From: Apostichopus japonicus
Taxonomy: Eukaryota > Echinodermata > Holothuroidea > Aspidochirotida > Stichopodidae
Reading direction: 5' to 3'
DNA length: 64,000 bases
Assembly (NCBI RefSeq): GCF_037975245.1
Contig: NC_092576.1
Location: 33,024,611 to 33,088,610, forward strand
Both the position numbers and the translations under genes were made by a program. The notes below the pieces were generated by a model, which ran no database searches, had not been told where the DNA came from, and saw only the letters and a list, made by a program, of their open reading frames with translations. Positions 45,922-59,873 of this stretch are shown one piece after another. How positions within the stretch are numbered: the stretch's first letter is position 1; each line of letters starts with the position of its first letter.

Positions 45922-47993
45922 CCGCAAATGAAATGTCGGATATAGTTCGCTATGTGCATAGCTTTCATATATGAATGTGTAATTTAGTGTATTGAAGTAT
46001 TATGCTAAAGATGCCAAAATGCTAAACAAATATCAGTTTATTGCATACTTTACATACTCAACATATTAGTTACCTTTATGTGTACTAAATTTACATTTAA
46101 TTTTTTATTGTTTATTATACGTGGCCTCATTAAATATAGAAATATCCACAAATTGTGTATAATATAGTCGGAATGTGTCATACCTTACGAGATCAGTTAT
46201 TGAATATTTACTGTGGAGGTAATCTCACTAGTCATAGCATTTGTCTACAATACACATTCTGCAGTTACATTGTTGTACTATTGGAATGCTAAAATAAATT
46301 AACATGAAGCGTATAAGATATTCGATGCGATAATGTGAAAAATGGGTTGAACAACTTAAATGGAAACAGAACAAATCCATTGCATTTAAAGAAGCAATAG
46401 CTAGAGCGCCCTCTCCTTTTGTTATTTATTGAGCTCAATCGATATATCTTCGCTATCTTCCCTTGGCTGATTTACGGAGGGATATTTGTTCCAAAACTAT
46501 CCAAATTGATAGCGTTATGTTCAATGTGACATCGACATATCGTAAACAAAATCTCCATTTTTCAAATTAAATCCACATGTCCAAACTAAAATCATTGTAC
46601 CGAATATTGTTTTTGATTTGCTGATTTTTTTTCCGGACATATGGATGTCGTTTTATTACCGTGATCTCTATTTAGACAAAACGATGTTAATTTGTTTTGG
46701 AACACATGACGTTCCGTACTGTTTCTTTACTAAATGAAACATAGCATGTTGTATTAACATATTTTATTTGATTTCATGTTATTGAAAGTCTCTATCTGCA
46801 TGAGTGGGAGTGGATATGGTGTTAATCAGGGACCGGCGACTTCTTCGGGTGACCAGTTACGGATAAACCTAGCAACTAATTATTATGCAATAAACACGAA
46901 AAACACGACACTAATCTCATTATAAAAACACTGATGTTTCTTATACTGTCAATTATTGTCAAGAATCGTTAAAGCTATAAACATAGCATTCGCTGAACTA
47001 ATTTTTGTTTTAATATCGATCATAACTAAACCCCTAACCAGCCTCCCCCCCCCCACCCTCTCTATCTCTCTCTTAAAAAAAATACTAGACTTGGTGTAAA
47101 TCGGAAGGGAACTAAACAATGGCTGATTCGATTCCTGACATTTGATAACATGGTAAAATTACAAGTCAAAGATAGGCAACGTCTAGTACCAGCAGTAGGT
47201 GAGATGGGAGCAGATTGAATTATATGAGCAAGTAAAGGGATTGATATCAAGAATAAATAGTGTGAAATACGCTGCTATACCCAAGCACAATGACGACATT
47301 ACTATGTAGTGACAACATGGCATGCGACATTTTTATCGGTAGTTCCTACCAATATCTGTATATATTTTGTTGTTTCTTACAAAACCACGAAGCCTTTCTG
47401 CAAGTAATTATTCAAACTTGCTTAAAATTACAGCATTAAACAAAGCTAATGTCCAGGTTCAATAGAGTTTGGAAGAAGTACGATATGAATAGTACTTGCG
47501 TGCTTCTCCCCCTCCCCTTGATACCAGACTGAGATATATAAAGTGATTCATTGGTTCAACAACTATAAACAGCTACCCTATACCGAGGTACGGGGACTTG
47601 TTGAATCATCGTGAAAGGATGGTGTATTTGAACGAAAATTTGCATTTGCCATAGAAAATGAAAAATATCGTTGAAAGTTCAATATCATGTTTATGCCTAT
47701 AGAAGTTATCTTTTCGATAAACACATGCGCCCCTTCCCTCCCCTCATAGATTTGAAAGAGTCATAATAAGAAAATGAAGTGATTATAAGACAAAACAGCA
47801 ATCCTTTATAACTGAATAGTATGCCTTGAAACATGGATAAAAATATATTGTATTATATTACTTATATTCGCAGTCTTCTCAATAAAAACGCAACGAATCA
47901 GTCCCAGTTTTGAGGTGTTTGACATGATTATCGGCTTTTACATTAGAGCATGTACATGGCGACAACATTACAGTAAGTCTTCTCACCTGCGCC
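45922..47993. other. Stretch without recognised gene
   Basis: AT-rich sequence upstream of the 45789 signal exon. A C-run with CTCTCTATC repeats lies at 47045-47075. No exon is recognised. Confidence 0.4.
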
Positions 47994-47998
47994 TTACT

Positions 47999-48312
47999 TC
48001 TTACCAAGAAATCTGCATTGATATATTTTTGCACATGACAAATACCCAACCTTCCTTTCCACTGCAAACTGTTCCAAATCGTTGAACAAAAAATCGGTCA
48101 ATAAATTGATTGTGATCCTTACATTCATAGCGCCCACTACTACATCATAATTTAGAATCGACTCCTCCTCGCAAACCGATTTAACTTTATTCATTTGAGT
48201 ATAATTTATATTATTTTGGTGTCCTGCCCTCTCCCAGATCACCGTGATAATTCCTGAGAGTTCGACTACCGGGTACTTTCTGGAAATATTGAACAAAATT
48301 GTTTCATTTTGC
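47999..48312 (-). other. Open frame ending at a phase 1 donor, possible exon
   Basis: A ~100-codon frame on the minus strand ends at CTTG|GTAAGAAG in phase 1, the same ending as the Ig exons here. It contains TVIWERAG and MNVRITINLLTDF, which could be Ig C- and E-strand regions, but the cysteine spacing is not canonical. No matching acceptor of the right phase is certain (CTCTCAG near 48258 is one option). A second donor, GCGCAG|GTGAGA, lies ~16 bases further on in another frame. It may be a decayed Ig exon or chance. Confidence 0.22.
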
Positions 48313-48743
48313 GAACATTACTCCTTACGAAGAATAAAACAAGAGAAAAACGTCAGTTGTACTTGATCTATGAAATTTATCCTTTAACCTTAATAAAGTT
48401 GCAGCTATTCGAAAATCCCAAACGGATTCTCGTTAACGGTGGTACACAGAAATACCTGTTAAGCTCAGGAATTTTTTGGGAGGCAGAGTGCGTACAATCT
48501 CGCTTACAGTACCCCATAGGTATAATGGTGACTCACAAAGTAAACGACATCAACAAGTACCTAAGCGCTTTGATACGATACTTTAAGTATCACTTCAGGA
48601 GTGATCAAATTTTGCAACAACATTGGGAAGACTTACTTGATCTTACCATGGTATTTTATGCTTGGATTCCCCTAGCTATACAATTTACAGTAGATTTAAT
48701 TCGAGTCAAAATCAAGTTGCATATCTGGGCTCATTTTAACTAG

Positions 48744-49886
48744 TTATGGATGTATAATTCATGTCAAATTTCTGAATTGCAGCTTGAAACTGGTCGAACC
48801 TGGAAATTTGAACCTTACAGAGTTTAGGGTTCAACATGGACCTCCAAATTAACTGTAATGTTAAATTCATTACGAGTCAGATAGGACCAGGAACACACTT
48901 TTAATATTCATTTAAACAGTTTAAGCGTGTATGTAGCATGTATTACGTTATCTTGTTTCATCTGGGTTAGAATTGGATATACAGATGTATAATACTGTAA
49001 GGCAATATGAGAGACAGTGTAAGGCAATGGAAGGTGTTTTTGTTTTACACATATATCATAATACAATTGCAGGATTATTTTCCATTTTATAATCTAGTTG
49101 TGTTGTGGTGGGAACAGATCTGATTTGTACGTTAAAATGAAAATGTCAACCTTTGATGCAAACAAAACATGGTGGAAGATATTATGGTCAATTTGTATGA
49201 AAAAAGAATGAAGAAAGTTTAATTTTGAATGAGACTGGAAGTTTTAGTTTAACAGTAGAGTGTCGATTTTGTTAGAAAGAAAACTCATCAGTAACAGAAT
49301 GATATACAGATTTTACAATAATATAATACACTGGGTGACAAGAAGCGTTATTAGTGAAAATATGTATTTTTTGTTTGAAATTGAAATTAGTTAGAATGAA
49401 TGTCATCTATATTATCTAAATTGTCCTCACTGTCAATGAGTTGCATCAGCAAAGAAGTAAGTGAAAATATTTTAAAAAAAAATTAAAATAAATTAATGAA
49501 AAGAAGAATATGTTAGAACGACTGGCATTTTCGATGTCAGATGCGGTGCAGAGCGGCGTTTAACAAAGGGTACGTGCGAAAGAGGTGCCTTGTGAAATGT
49601 CAGAAAATGTTGTAGTATTGTTAAAAACCACCGACACACAAAATACGTTAGAACAGTGATAACGTCAGGGTGCGTGTAGTCGGAAAAACGAGCGATAGAT
49701 TTATTATTGACACACTGCCGTGTTCAATACATTATTTATTTTAGTTTTTACTTTTTGTAAGCGGACCCCACTGTTCCGATTAATTTATCTACCAATTTTA
49801 GGACTATCATAAATAAGATTTGCTGCTAAAAAAGGGTAGTATCATATTTGTGATAATTTATTTATTAATTAGTTCCTAAACAAAGA
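48744..49886. other. Stretch without recognised gene
   Basis: No exon, RNA gene or element recognised. Confidence 0.4.
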
Positions 49887-50430
49887 GGGATACAGAGGGT
49901 TAGTGGATAGGATTCTTGTAATAAAAATACTAAATAAAAATACTAAATAAGATACGAAAATATAGGGATCGGGAGGGATCGAGTGTGTAGTGACCTGTAA
50001 GAAGTAATACAGTAGTCGTCTTCAGGTAAATACGTTCAGGTCTGTCATGTTTTTATGTCTGGAGAACCAGAATTTGTATATACTTGTATTCGGTGATATT
50101 CTCTGAGTATGGAACAGACAACAGGTGAACATGACCTTGGCCGTATGATTGGATTCCAAAAACTACTATTAATAACTACTAATATTTATACACATAGCGG
50201 TATACAGAGGGATACTGGATAAGATTCTTGTAATAAGTATACTAAACAATACATTAATATATAGGGGTTGGGATGAATGGAGTGTTAAGTGACCTGTAAG
50301 ATAAAGTAATTAGGTAGTTTTCTTCTGGTAAATACGTTCAGGTCTGTCATGTTTGTATAGAACAGCAAAAAGGAGAACATGACCTTGGCGGTATGATTGG
50401 CTTCTGACAACTACCATTGGTAATATTTGC
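49887..50430. repeat. Two-copy tandem duplication, ~315 bp unit
   Basis: Copy 1 (about 49887-50190) and copy 2 (about 50204-50430) share GGATTCTTGTAATAA / AGATTCTTGTAATAA, TAGTGACCTGTAAGA / AAGTGACCTGTAAGA, GGTAAATACGTTCAGGTCTG and GAACATGACCTTGGC-GTATGATTGG in the same order. Copy 2 lacks ~70 bases before GAACATGACC. Confidence 0.85.
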
Positions 50431-50575
50431 TAACGACTATCGATAATTCGTAAGCCCCGAAACTACTTCAGTAAATGTACATATTAACACTTCGGTATCA
50501 GATCATGGAGTTAATGTATGAGCATGATAATAATGATCAACCAATATATGTTACCTGAGCTTTTATATAATTTAC

Positions 50576-50652
50576 CTTTCACATTCCTTGACTTTAATAT
50601 TGACGGAATAGACTCAGCAGGGATAGACTGAGGTAACATACACCACTCGAAC
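50576..50652 (-). CDS. Candidate 77 bp exon
   Basis: The acceptor (TTTATTTCGTAG) and donor (GAAAG|GTAAAT) are both well formed. Only one of three frames is open, reading FEWCMLPQSIPAESIPSIL and continuing; it needs a phase 2 intron before and gives phase 1 after. It lies upstream, on the same strand, of the tyrosine-tail exons, but no chain of compatible exons could be completed. It may be a tail or stalk exon, or a fortuitous splice pair. Confidence 0.3.
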
Positions 50653-50908
50653 CTACGAAATAAAGAAGAAAATAATTCGGTCAATCATGTGATTATGAAA
50701 TCAAACGAAATCCTTTTCAACAGCTAGCTGCAACAAACTCTCAATCTAAACACAAAACATAGTTGTTTCTTAAACTTGCTACATTACTGTGAAACCGAAA
50801 CTACATGGCCGTGTGAGCGCTTCACTCATTAGATTAACGTCAGATTAAGTTCGAGAAATCCAACAACACAGCTGTCCATTACCTGAACTAGTCAAGCGTC
50901 ATTTAAAT

Positions 50909-51500
<592 letters not shown>

Positions 51501-54500
51501 TGCTATTTTTTGAGAGATAATGAACCAATAAAGTCCTTTTTATAGGAATAATGGAATCGAAAAACATTGATTATTGCAGGTGCATCATTACTGGGATTTG
51601 GCTCTTCCAACAGAAGTGACATTGTGACAAAGCGACAGTCTCCGGCAAAGTTTCCCTCCGTCGATCTGACAGTCATCAGATTTGTTCGAGGAAGTTGTAG
51701 TCGGGATCATAATGATAGATAGTACCTACACCCAAAATTCACGCTCCATGTAACTTGGCAAATTTGATATATTTAAGGACCAATTTCAACAAGTCGAAAT
51801 ATAGGAAGTTTTGAAGAAAAAAAAAGTTGAACTGTTCTTATATAGAAACTTAAAAGAAAAAAAGACCTTCAAAATGAAAATCAGGTACCTTTAATCGTAC
51901 GTGGGAAACTGCAATGAACTGATTTATATAAACAGTTGTTACTTACAAAACGAATTTGTGCGGTAAAATATGCAGCTGAACTTGCGGCAAGCTTCATATC
52001 GGTTTACGATCTTACATGGCTAGCCCGTTTTCTTTTTCCCTCCTAATTGACATAAGCGGTCTCTCCTTCGGCTTTCTGTTCATAACCCCGCTTAGCAGTG
52101 AATATCTATCTTACTATCTTACTGATCTTCTTGATGTCATGTTGGGTGAAAAGATGTAGTTCGAGTTGCCAAACCCGAACTTGTTGTATATTATTAAAAT
52201 AAGTAATGAAATAGAAAACGCATATTTACAAGAACGGTTAACTGTGCTTGCGCATACTTAACGAGTAACTGATACTGCCAGAATAAAATTCCAGTCTTTG
52301 AATATTTACCGCTGTTTACAGTTAGTACCTTGCAAAAAGGAAGAAAACAGACATTCTGGGGGGGGGGGGGGTGGCGGGTATCACTTGTCAAATTGTGTCA
52401 ATTCCAACTAAAAAAAAGCTTCCCAATTGTTTTGCCAATTACATTAATTATACAGAAGCAGAAATGACTTCGTTAGAAATTGTTGCTCAAAGCGTTTGTT
52501 GAAACCCGTACGCACGTTATCAAAAGTTAAGGAAACCGCAGATTGACGATTTAAGTTAAACGTGTATCCGTAACCCGAGGAGTTACTGATCGTTTACTCT
52601 CTACTTGCGTATAAATAGAGCTATTAACAATATATCATACACCACGGTTAAACGAAACCAATTAGAACTGCGTAGGACACATTTGATCTTGGCGTTAACA
52701 GTTACACCGACAATGAATTTTCCCCTCATAATCGCCCCCCCCCCCCGCCTGAAAAATAAAAGGTGCAACAACAATTAAATCGTATTTTGTTACATTTCGC
52801 TTTGTCGAGATGTTTAATCTCTGTTACACGCATGTGCCTCTATAACAATTTGAATGTTTAGTAGCCATTTGTTTTGCGATTGTCATAACCATAGAATGCA
52901 ACGTAGGATACGTACAGCATTGATCACACTCTTTTTACTGTAATACAAGTATCCATTCATTATTAATTATCTCAAAGATTAAAAATATTTACACCTGTAT
53001 AACACTGTCTATCCAAATATTGTTGTTAAAATACTACGAATAATCGTAACCGGATAGTAACCGGACAGAACGTCTGTGATATGACTGAATAACACGTAGA
53101 TAATTTAAGTTGTCATACGGTGTATTTCTCCTAAAGGTATATGTACGAATGGAAGCATCTATACTATATATGGAAGGATACTATACTCTCTGTGGATGTG
53201 TTGTACAGATATGTATTGATACGGTACTCGTTGTAATACTTACTTTAGCTTCTCCAATAGATGTGACTGTTGTACAAACATCAATATCTCAACAACCTCT
53301 GTCTCTGTCATTTCTCTTCCTTTATTCAAGGTATTTATTACTACCTTCTTTACTGATACAGGACAGGGTAGACGTAGCCCTGAATGGAGAATGACGTCAC
53401 CAGCATCAATCTTACGGAAGGACTTTTTCAGATACAGACAGGAGATGGGAATCTGAAGGAAGGGAAGATACTTAACGGAATTATAATAGTAATGATTTGA
53501 GGAGATTTAATACACTGATCGATAACCACTCCAAAAGTAGTCAATTTCTATATCAGTACTGTAATGTATCTTCCTCGAAATTTAATTTGTCTAAATGTCG
53601 CTCAGGAGTACTAATCGTAGTTTGAAGAAATTCCTAAAACAGCCTTAAGCATTGTACATATATTAACTAGGATTTCCGAGAGTGGGGGGGGGGGATGGGG
53701 GTAGGTGAACAATAATGACAAGGTGTTTTTTTTTTGCCTGTTACCCACAAAAGTGGAAACAGAAATATAATATTGTGTATGGACGGTTGCGCCATATTGT
53801 CATTTTGTGATATGATTAATAGCGATAACGTTGTAGCTTTACTTCTTTGAGCTCTGGCACCTGTCCTTTATTTTATGTGACATCAGTAGTCACACAGATT
53901 CACTGCATAACGCTATACGGCATGCACTTAATCACATATTTGGACGTCATTTCACTGAAAGGATTTTTTGTTCAGCTCAATTTATCATCACAATCTGCTA
54001 CTTAACCTTTAAAGTCACACTGATTGATATCCACTGATTTGTTGTCTTGGAACTGGTGCTTATTTCAAGAAAGGAATAGGGTTGGAGCCATGCGTTCATC
54101 CTTTCCCTTTGTAAAATAGCATGTAAACGAATGGATCTTTGTTTAGCTCAATTTAACATTGGTTGTTTCGTATCGACTTAAAGTAATAAGCATTAATGTT
54201 CTCTATTGTCTAATTCAAATTATTGTATTGACAAGAATATATAACTGATGTATAGATACTTCTATGAATACACGGTTAGTATGGTTTACATCTGTCTACC
54301 AGTCTGGTGCCCTCAAATGACATTTGACCTCTTTGAGGCAATATCTAAGTATGTAAGTTTAGAGAGATGGAATAACATACCCCACCCACAAATATCACTA
54401 TCACGTATACATGCTCCTGTGTGGAACTATATTACGTGTTATTTTGTGTAACAGTCTTTTATGATCATTTTTGTGTTTATATTTAGAAAGTTAGTACATT

Positions 54501-54509
54501 TAAGCTTCT
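51501..54509. other. Stretch without recognised gene
   Basis: G or C runs occur near 52358, 52736 and 53686. A possible exon at about 53250-53330 on the plus strand (acceptor TTACTTTAG, frame ASPIDVTVVQTS...) could be the start of an Ig domain, but it has only a weak donor, CAAG|GTATTT. Nothing else is recognised. Confidence 0.35.
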
Positions 54510-55495
54510 TTGTCGTATAATGGAAGAACCTGCTGGGTACATGGGATGAGAGATGCTTTTACACAAGTGTATGTTTCGGTTTGTCCAACATCTGAGGAGG
54601 GAGTGAAGCAAGCAGTTTCGAAACTTGAAGACTGCCTTTCCAAAGTGCAAGCATGGATGTCAACAAACTTCCTGAAACTCAATGCTGACAAAACTGAGGT
54701 TATGGTGATTGGGTTTAGAGCCCAATTGGTTAAGTTCAACCTGCCCTCAGTGACTGTTGCTGGTGTTGATATTCCCGTCCAGACAATCCTGTCAGAAATT
54801 TAGGGGTTATGTTCGACTCCGGTATGACAATGAGTGCACAGGTCACAACTATTATCAGATCTGCTAACTATCATCTCAATAACATTAGTCGTGCACGCAA
54901 AATGCTCACTACTGAGGCAGCCAAGCTAGCTGTGCACACATTAGTTACCTCCAGGTTGGACTACTGCAACAGCCTCTTGATTGGTATAAACAAATCCCTA
55001 ATCACTAAACTTCAGAATGTCCAACGCACCTCTGCTCGCATCATTGTCAAGCGTAAGAAGTATGACTCTATCACATCGGAACTCATTTCTCTTCACTGGC
55101 TTCCTATACAACAGCGCATTAAATTCAAAGTTCTCCCTCTTGTGTACAAAGCTCACTATAAACAGTCGCCATCCTACATGTCTGACTTACTACAGCTGCA
55201 AGCACCACGCAGACAGCTTAGATCATATATATCTTCTCATCACTTTATCGTGCCCAGAACCCGTGCTGTGTCATTTGCAGATCGCTCATTCTCCTGCTAT
55301 GGACCAAAAGAGTGGAACACTCTTCCAAATCACATCAAGGATGCTCAGACTATTCATATTTTCAAGAAACTGCTCAAATGTTATCTTTTTCAAGAAGTGT
55401 ATTGTAATTAATTTCATGTAACTGTCTTGAGCGCCTTTGAACAACTTTTGTTGATTTTGGCGCTATATAAATGTTTTCTGATTGATTGATTGATT
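54510..55495 (+). mobile_element. 5'-truncated CR1/L2-like LINE, end of the reverse-transcriptase ORF
   Basis: Two frames cover the C-terminal part of a non-LTR reverse transcriptase. The first (54600-54800) has QAWMSTNFLKLNADKTEVM, the RT palm/thumb signature. The second (54809-55411) has RLDYCNSLLIGI, KLQNVQRTSARI, LHWLPIQQRI and WNTLPNHIKD, in the usual CR1/L2 order, ending at TAA (55409-55411). A frameshift near 54790 separates them (NLGVMFDSG resumes in the second frame). The YADD catalytic motif expected near 54555 reads RDAFTQ and is not intact. The 3' UTR ends GGCGCTATATAAATG with a (TGAT)n tail at 55480-55495. It is a dead, truncated copy. Confidence 0.9.
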
Positions 55496-56899
55496 AATTG
55501 AGCATACTTGAATACTCATACAGAGCTGTAATATCGTATCTTGAATTTACTTCATCCTTTGCTGATAAGGAAGCTCCCAGGCTAAGGACAACATAAACAT
55601 CCCATCATGTACTTCTTTGTCATCGCGTTTACAAGCCAAGGTACCACATAAATATAGACATACGATGTCACCGTTGCAAGGATTATTCTGCATTCAGACA
55701 GTAAATAAAAAGAGGTAATTTATAACTACATGCATGTATGTTTGTAAAACAAGTTGAAATTTGCTATAATGCAATGCTGACATTGTATGTGTTTAACAGC
55801 TGATTATGTCTGTGAATAACACAAATAAAGTCTACTTTAAGCCTGCCTACAGCTTAATGAGTGCCTGGCAATGGTTAATTTACCAGTAATGTTATGGTTT
55901 GACAATATAAAAAAAAATTGTAAAATACAAATAATAATAAAATGTATGTTTAACCTAAAGTGTCGTCAAAAGTGAAATAAGGTGACCAGATCGACAATAC
56001 TATGATAACCACTAAAAAAAAAAAATAGTCACGATATATACAATGTGGTAAAAACAACTTGGGTTGAAGATAAATCATGATAAAACAGAAACGTGCCTGT
56101 GTGAGTAATATATTTTAAACCATTTTTATAATTTTCGTGATTAAGAAAATTTGTAGCATTCAAATGTACTCATAATATGATTTTGTCCCAAAGTATTATA
56201 ACACATGTCCATAGATCAGTGTTTTTCCACTCTCAGTTTAACACCATGTCGATGTTCGACAATCTCTTCTTTCTTTACTTGTGAAATGTGACGTGATGTC
56301 AGGTTCAGGAATATTCTCGAACAGTTATTTCAAACCTTATCTTTACTAGTTATTACTTTAGTTCTTTTTAGAATTTGATTTAACAGGCTGTACACTGCTG
56401 AATCCAGTTTTTGTGTTAATTGTGGCAACATTGTATTATACGCCTACCAGCCTCTCTTTTGTGGCTATAATTTGCCCTGTGTAATACATGTATAGTGCAT
56501 CGCACAGGGAGCCATGTGTTGCTTGCACATCTGTCCATTTCGTCGTTCGTTGCTGTACCATTACACTTGATCATTTATACGTACACAAGACATTTTAACG
56601 CTCTGTTTCAATTGTAGAGTTTATAACCGAAGATGCCGCTTTTAAGACGTAATTGAGGTAATTATATGTATATTATATTTAAGCTTTGGCTCATGTTAGG
56701 ATAGGGAAGTATTAGTAAGTTTGTGACTCACAATTCGTATTTTTGTTCGTACAACGTGGACCTAGTATTAGCGTGAGTTAGCCTATCGCGATATCGTGGG
56801 TAGGCCTAGGTTTATTGTTTCCGAGAATGCATAAATATGGTATTCAAGTTTAAATCTAGTAATTTCTGGTACAATTAAAGAATACATGGCCATTCATTA
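55496..56899. other. Stretch without recognised gene
   Basis: AT-rich sequence without recognised exon or element. Confidence 0.4.
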
Positions 56900-56908
56900 A
56901 CTCTTCCC

Positions 56909-57215
56909 AGCATCCGGATGCGCGGATGCGCGGTGTGTCTGTACATGTCCGTACACGTATGACGCCCTCTAAAATTCCATCACGTATTTCATTTTGACTC
57001 CGCATCCGCGCATTTGCGCATCCACCACGGAAGTACTAGGAAAGGACTTAGAAAGTTTCCCAATATACCATCACGCATTTCAAATACTGAAAGTCCCGCA
57101 TGTACGAAGATATTCCATATCAATAGTGTGTCGTTCTTAAAAGGCATCCGTACATGTGCGACGCCCTCTAAAATTCCACCACAGTAGCACTAGGAAAGGA
57201 CTTAGGAAATTTCTT
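56909..57215. repeat. CpG-rich diverged tandem duplication
   Basis: GACGCCCTCTAAAATTCCA and ACTAGGAAAGGACTTAG occur twice in the same order, near 56961/57034 and 57161/57189. The first copy also holds repeated CATCCGCG/GGATGCGCGG words forming inverted repeats. CpG density is high for this window. It may be a dispersed element; no coding is seen. Confidence 0.65.
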
Positions 57216-58020
57216 TAATTATTCACCAATTTATGTGTTAACCAGTACTGATTAAGATTAAATTCACCTCTGTTGAAATTGGTTTTGGACAAAATGCCTC
57301 TCGCTGCTGTTGTAACTACAATTAGTTGTTCAACGATGTATTCTGTAATAAGTTACACGTTCTGTGTACGGGAACTGGTTGAGATGTAAATGACTAGATA
57401 AATTGTGTTATTGTTTTATTAGTATAATGCCCTGCCCAAGAATGGAAAGAGAGATTGTAAGGCATACGTGCGAGATTTAAATGTCACAACCTCATTATTA
57501 CTATTTTGTGTTAAGTCTAGTGGTACTCCCAGTTTTATCCTTGTCCTTGTAGTTATACAGACAGCGTAGAAACCAGCCTAATTGGGTCACATAGAGTAGG
57601 GTTAGTCTGGTACACAATTTAAGTGACTTTATTTGTATGTGTTGTTTCTTTTATATTATCTTTCAGGGAAACGACCTGAAGGTGCTGCACCGTCCATTTT
57701 TGTTTATGTAGTCGTTTAATATAATCTCGAACATGCTAAGTGAGAGAAAATACAATAAACTAATTGGCCACCAGAACAAGCGGTGGTAGTCATTAGCACT
57801 CTCTCCTGCCTATTTATTACCTGCGTGTCCTCACAAATAGCTCGTAACTACTCAGTTGTTAGTTTTTTCACCACAGTTACGTCATTGAACGGATATTTAT
57901 TGACATCCATTTTTTAGGATGATGATTTCATATGATATAGATAATCGTATTAATTATCGTTAGCATGTCACTGTTCTAAGTATTACCTTTACCGCATTTA
58001 TTTCAGTGATTAGTTTCGTA
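57216..58020. other. Stretch without recognised gene
   Basis: An acceptor-like TTATATTATCTTTCAG lies at about 57650-57665 on the plus strand, but the frame after it closes at TAG within 45 bases. Nothing else is recognised. Confidence 0.4.
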
Positions 58021-58995
58021 ATGTAGATAGATAGATAGATATTTATTCAGCCAATGGATAGAATATATACAATGGAAATTGGATGATAACAGGAGCACAA
58101 ACGAAAACAATGAAACGATTAAGACAATAAATAAAAATGTAAACAACACGATGACTAGGTAAAGGATATAAAAGGGTAATAAGTATGCTGCACATGATAT
58201 AAAAAGACTATTAGGAGGTAAAAAGTATAAAAATATAGCATATTACACAATAAGAAGCAGTGGCTAAGACGTGAAGGCAAGACTAGAACCATTTAGCGGG
58301 CATTATGTGTATTGTATGTTTTAACAAGATCAGGATAATGACTGTTTGTAAGCCTCTTTGATCCCCTGAATGTACGTACCCTTTTACCAGAGGGCAAGAA
58401 CTGGAAGTACTGATGAGCAGGATGTGAGTCCTCGTTCAGTACATTATCGACTCTCTTGAGAGCACGCTCCTGGTACAGAGAGTGGAGAGATGGGAGGCCC
58501 GTACCAATAATACGCCCAGCATTTCTAATTACTGATTGCAATTTTCTAAGGTCACTCTGACTTACACGACCAAACCAGACGAAAATGTTAGTAGTTAAAA
58601 TGCTTTCTATAATTGCACGATAAAAGTTTGTCGAAACATTTGCACTGACCCTATAAGATTTAAGAAGACGTACAAAGAACAGTCTCTGGCGTCCTTTTTT
58701 CAGTATTTCTTCAGTATTAATGTTCCATGATAAATTGTCCATCATAAATGTACCCAACAACTTGAATGTGTTCACCTGCTCTATCAACATTCCATCGATA
58801 ATGAAAGGACCCATTGTGTTTTTATTTCGTCTGGAGTCCACAATTAATTCCTTTGTTTTACTTATGTTCAAAATCAAATTGTTTTCCTTGCACCAGCTCA
58901 CTAATCGACTCACTTCATTGCGGTACCCGCTTTCTTCCTCATTAGTAATTTATCCAGTAACAGTGGTATCGTCAGCATACTTGAGACGTGTGTTA
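58021..58995 (-). mobile_element. 5'-truncated Rex1/CR1-group LINE with YADD retained
   Basis: On the minus strand, KYADDTTVTG near 58980-58951 holds the reverse-transcriptase active site (YADD). An in-frame TAA follows directly after TVTG. The frame then stays open from there to 58293, with EVSRLVSWCKENNLILNISK, KLLGTFMMDNLSW, FYRAIIESILTTNIFVWFG, SVIRNAGRIIG and DSHPAHQYFQFLPSGKR. These are the hallmarks of fish-type Rex1/Babar elements. The 3' UTR ends in a (TATC)n tail at 58024-58041. The 5' part, including most of the RT and the endonuclease, is missing, so the copy is inactive. The long intact frame makes it younger than the LINE at 31557. Confidence 0.88.
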
Positions 58996-59873
58996 GTGTT
59001 GTAATGTATCATTTAATCTTGTGTGTTAGTATTGTAAATTATCATTTAATCTTGTTTTACAGTTTTAACAGTGATGGCAGCATTAATACTATTGTTTACA
59101 TACTTATAATACTAGTTTTTACATATAATTAATTACTAAATAGTAATACATTATGTACTAGGCCTATTTCGTATCCCATGTTTCGCACAATCATTCAAAA
59201 TGAAGCCTCCGTCTTTTGGAGAAATTCAACTGGTGGGGAGTGAGGGAAGTTGGGGTATATCGTTAGATATTACCTTAAGGACCTCAAGAGAAGAAAAAAC
59301 AAACACAACAGCGACAAATAACAACTCTTGTCAAAGCAACAACAGCAATACTGCAGAGGATAAATGTGTATTGATGATAACCTCTTGCTATTGTATTTTT
59401 TATAAAAATATTCTTTTCATTATTTCTGTTTCCCAAGAGATATTAAACCAAAACAGCAGCGAGGTTTGACTTGGGTAATTAGAGTAACGTTCTAAACTTG
59501 CCCAACTATTCTGACATTGATTTTGTATGAATTTGAAACATTCGCACTCCTTGATTTCCTTCTCTGTCCTAGACGATATTATGATATCTATCACTGTAGG
59601 CTTTCCTTACAACGATTCGAATTTTCAATAGGCCCTTCTATATTGATTACATTTTCAGGTAAACCGTTACAGCTCCCCCCCCCCCCTCTCCACACTGTCT
59701 CATTGAAGTGGGCGCAATATTGATATGTATATACATAGTTTATTTAGGCACAAGTGAAACGTTATCAAATAGAAAGAAAAAAACTAATATATGTAACTTT
59801 CATTCAGTGATATTATCGCTCTAAAGTATTTATGCAAATTGTGTGACAACCAGGGATAAAATAGATCACTTAC
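58996..59873. other. Stretch without secure gene
   Basis: A ~35 bp duplication (GTGTGTTAGT-TTGTAA-TATCATTTAATCTTG) lies at 58989-59056. On the minus strand an acceptor, TTATCCTCTGCAG (about 59353), is followed by a hydrophobic frame IAVVALTRVVICRCCVCFFF. This could be a transmembrane exon for the 59874-60155 exons, but its phase does not match them. Confidence 0.35.

Noticed and set aside
48309-48743. 144-codon plus-strand frame
   Set aside because: It begins at a non-ATG codon, has no recognisable domain or splice support, and lies opposite another weak frame; left unannotated as probable chance.
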